Assembly (NCBI RefSeq): GCF_014651855.1 | Contig: NZ_BMXR01000014.1 | Location: forward strand, 1-64,000 | Source: Saccharospirillum salsuginis | Lineage (GTDB): Bacteria; Pseudomonadota; Gammaproteobacteria; Pseudomonadales; Natronospirillaceae | DNA: 64,000 nt | Direction of reading: 5' to 3' | Part shown: one piece after another, positions 62,721 through 64,000 of the stretch | Numbering within the stretch: position 1 is the first letter of the stretch | Layout of the letters: every line of letters starts with the position of its first letter | The notes under the pieces: generated by a model | The model's input: the letters and a program-made list of their open reading frames with translations, nothing else | Told to the model about the DNA's origin: nothing | Databases searched by the model: none | Translations under genes and position numbers: made by a program

Positions 62721-64000
62721 GCGCTGTGTTTCACCTCGGACGAATCACGCAGCGCCTGCTTCTTCAGGTGAATCAGCAGCATGGAGACGGCGGCGGGCGT
62801 CACCCCGGAGATGCGCGATGCCTGCGCCAGGGTTTCCGGGCGGGTCTCTTTCAGCTTCTGTTTCACCTCGTTGGACAGGCCGCCGACGGCGTCGTAGTCG
62901 AAGGTCTCGGGCAACGCCATATTCTCGTGGCGGCGCAGCGACTCGATCTCGTCCAGTTGGCGCTGTATGTAGCCTTCGTACTTGGCGCTGATCTCGACCT
63001 GCTCCTTGACCGCGAGGTCCAGCTCCGCATCTCTGGGAGAAATCGCTTCGAGGTCCGCATAACCCAGCTGCGGCCGTTTGAGCAGGTCGCGCAGATTGGC
63101 CTCTTTGGACAACGGCTGGTTCAGTTTGTCCGCCAGTTGCTCGGCCTGGGTCGACTTCGGCTGGATCCAGGTCGTGCGCATCCGTTCGGTCTCGAGCGCA
63201 ATGGCTTCCTGTTTGGCGGAAAAGGCCGCCCAGCGCTCGTCGTCGACCAGGCCCAGGTTCCGCCCCTGCTCGGTCAGTCGCGCATCGGCGTTGTCCTCGC
63301 GCAGCAGCAAGCGGTATTCGGCGCGGCTGGTGAACATGCGGTACGGCTCCTGGGTACCCATGGTGATCAAATCGTCGACCAGCACACCGAGGTAGGCTTC
63401 GTCGCGACGCGGATACCACTGTTCCAGCCCCTTGGCGCGGCGGGCGGCGTTCAGGCCGGCCAACAAGCCCTGGGCGGCCGCTTCCTCGTAACCGGTGGTG
63501 CCGTTGATCTGGCCCGCGAAATAGAGGTTTTCCACAAACCGCGTTTCCAGGCTGTGCTTCAGATCGCGCGGGTCGAAATAGTCGTACTCGATGGCGTAGC
63601 CCGGACGGGTGATGTGCGCCCGCTCGAAGCCCTTGATGGTGCGGATGAACTGCAACTGCACCTCGAACGGCAGACTGGTGCTGATACCGTTCGGGTACAT
63701 TTCATAGGTGGTCAGCCCTTCCGGCTCGACGAACACCTGGTGGCTGGTCTTGTCCGCGAAGCGGGTGACCTTGTCCTCGATCGACGGACAGTAGCGCGGG
63801 CCCACCCCATCGATCTCGCCGGCGTACATCGGCGACTGGTGCAGATTGTCGCGAATGATGTCGTGCGTCTGCTCGGTGGTATGCGCGATCCAGCAGGACA
63901 CCTGTTCCGGATGCTCGTCAACCGAGCCCAGGTAGGACATGACCGGCAGCGGCGCATCGCCCGGTTGTTCGGAGAGCTGGCTGTAGTCCAGGCTACGGCC
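62717..64000 (-). CDS. mnmG: tRNA uridine 5-carboxymethylaminomethyl modification enzyme MnmG (GidA), 5' end cut by window
   Basis: C-terminal ~428 residues of a ~630-aa FAD protein that with MnmE modifies wobble uridines. Visible: SPMYAGEIDGVGPRYCPSIEDKV, PGYAIEYDYFDPRDL, FAGQINGTTGYEEAAAQGLLAGLNAARR, and the C-terminal helical domain ending in the region that binds MnmE. The open frame continues through base 64000; the ATG at 63940 is internal. The FAD-binding N-terminus lies outside the window. Confidence 0.97.
   Translation of the reverse strand, partial: GRSLDYSQLSEQPGDAPLPVMSYLGSVDEHPEQVSCWIAHTTEQTHDIIRDNLHQSPMYAGEIDGVGPRYCPSIEDKVTRFADKTSHQVFVEPEGLTTYEMYPNGISTSLPFEVQLQFIRTIKGFERAHITRPGYAIEYDYFDPRDLKHSLETRFVENLYFAGQINGTTGYEEAAAQGLLAGLNAARRAKGLEQWYPRRDEAYLGVLVDDLITMGTQEPYRMFTSRAEYRLLLREDNADARLTEQGRNLGLVDDERWAAFSAKQEAIALETERMRTTWIQPKSTQAEQLADKLNQPLSKEANLRDLLKRPQLGYADLEAISPRDAELDLAVKEQVEISAKYEGYIQRQLDEIESLRRHENMALPETFDYDAVGGLSNEVKQKLKETRPETLAQASRISGVTPAAVSMLLIHLKKQALRDSSEVKHSA

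Noticed and set aside
63940..64000. ATG at 63940 as the start of mnmG
   Set aside because: The MnmG frame stays open to the window edge with family-consistent residues, so this Met is internal.

Overview
The window looks like a chromosomal segment of a high-GC marine-type gammaproteobacterium. The evidence is the complete F1Fo ATP synthase operon (atpIBEFHAGDC), which on the minus strand lies downstream of an mnmG-rsmG-parA-parB cluster, as is usual close to the replication origin in this class. An Oceanospirillales/Saccharospirillaceae-like host is only a guess from gene content. No rRNA, tRNA, CRISPR array or transposase gene was seen. Almost every intergenic gap above 150 bp carries REP-like or longer palindromic repeats.

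Layout. 1-13 kb: an AraC regulator, a large GH3 beta-glucosidase lipoprotein, a Bcr/CflA-type exporter, an aldo/keto reductase, a LysR regulator divergent from pobA (4-hydroxybenzoate hydroxylase), a periplasmic solute-binding-like protein, a zinc-ribbon membrane protein and a SulP anion transporter. 13-20 kb: a membrane-anchored ClpP-like protein, a TauE/SafE permease, two SRPBCC proteins, RmuC, an unusual ASKHA/ROK-like protein and an MFS transporter. 20-22.4 kb: a probable reactive-sulfur module (ArsR-rhodanese fusion, a sterol-desaturase-like protein and DsrE) that shares a candidate operator with the MFS gene. 22.4-26.5 kb: two DUF4168 secreted proteins beside a histidine kinase and an NtrC-type sigma-54 activator, with a sigma-54 promoter and matching upstream sites readable in the DNA. 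26.5-28.8 kb: an AraC regulator, a carboxymuconolactone-decarboxylase-like protein and a methyltransferase.

28.9-42.6 kb is a split mercury-resistance region. merA faces a divergent merE / thioredoxin-like / CC-motif membrane protein operon through two back-to-back MerR-type promoters. The regulator merR, with merC divergent from it, lies about 11 kb away behind a third operator. Between the two halves are an orphan KilA-N protein and a type VI secretion vgrG island: vgrG, a 974-aa OmpA-domain cargo candidate, and two tandem SUMF1-domain lipoproteins separated by a decayed copy of the 3' end of the cargo gene. This arrangement resembles an effector-immunity locus with a displaced toxin tip and is the most interesting part of the window.

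42.6-53 kb: a beta-propeller protein overlapping a cytochrome P460-like gene, a copper nitrite reductase (nirK) behind an FNR-type box, a TauD-like dioxygenase, a GGDEF/EAL protein with a degenerate GGDEF site, and a three-gene overlapping operon (EamA transporter, YhhN lysoplasmalogenase-like, fatty acid hydroxylase-like). 53-64 kb: the ATP synthase operon with its terminator, then parB, parA, rsmG and mnmG; mnmG runs off the right edge.
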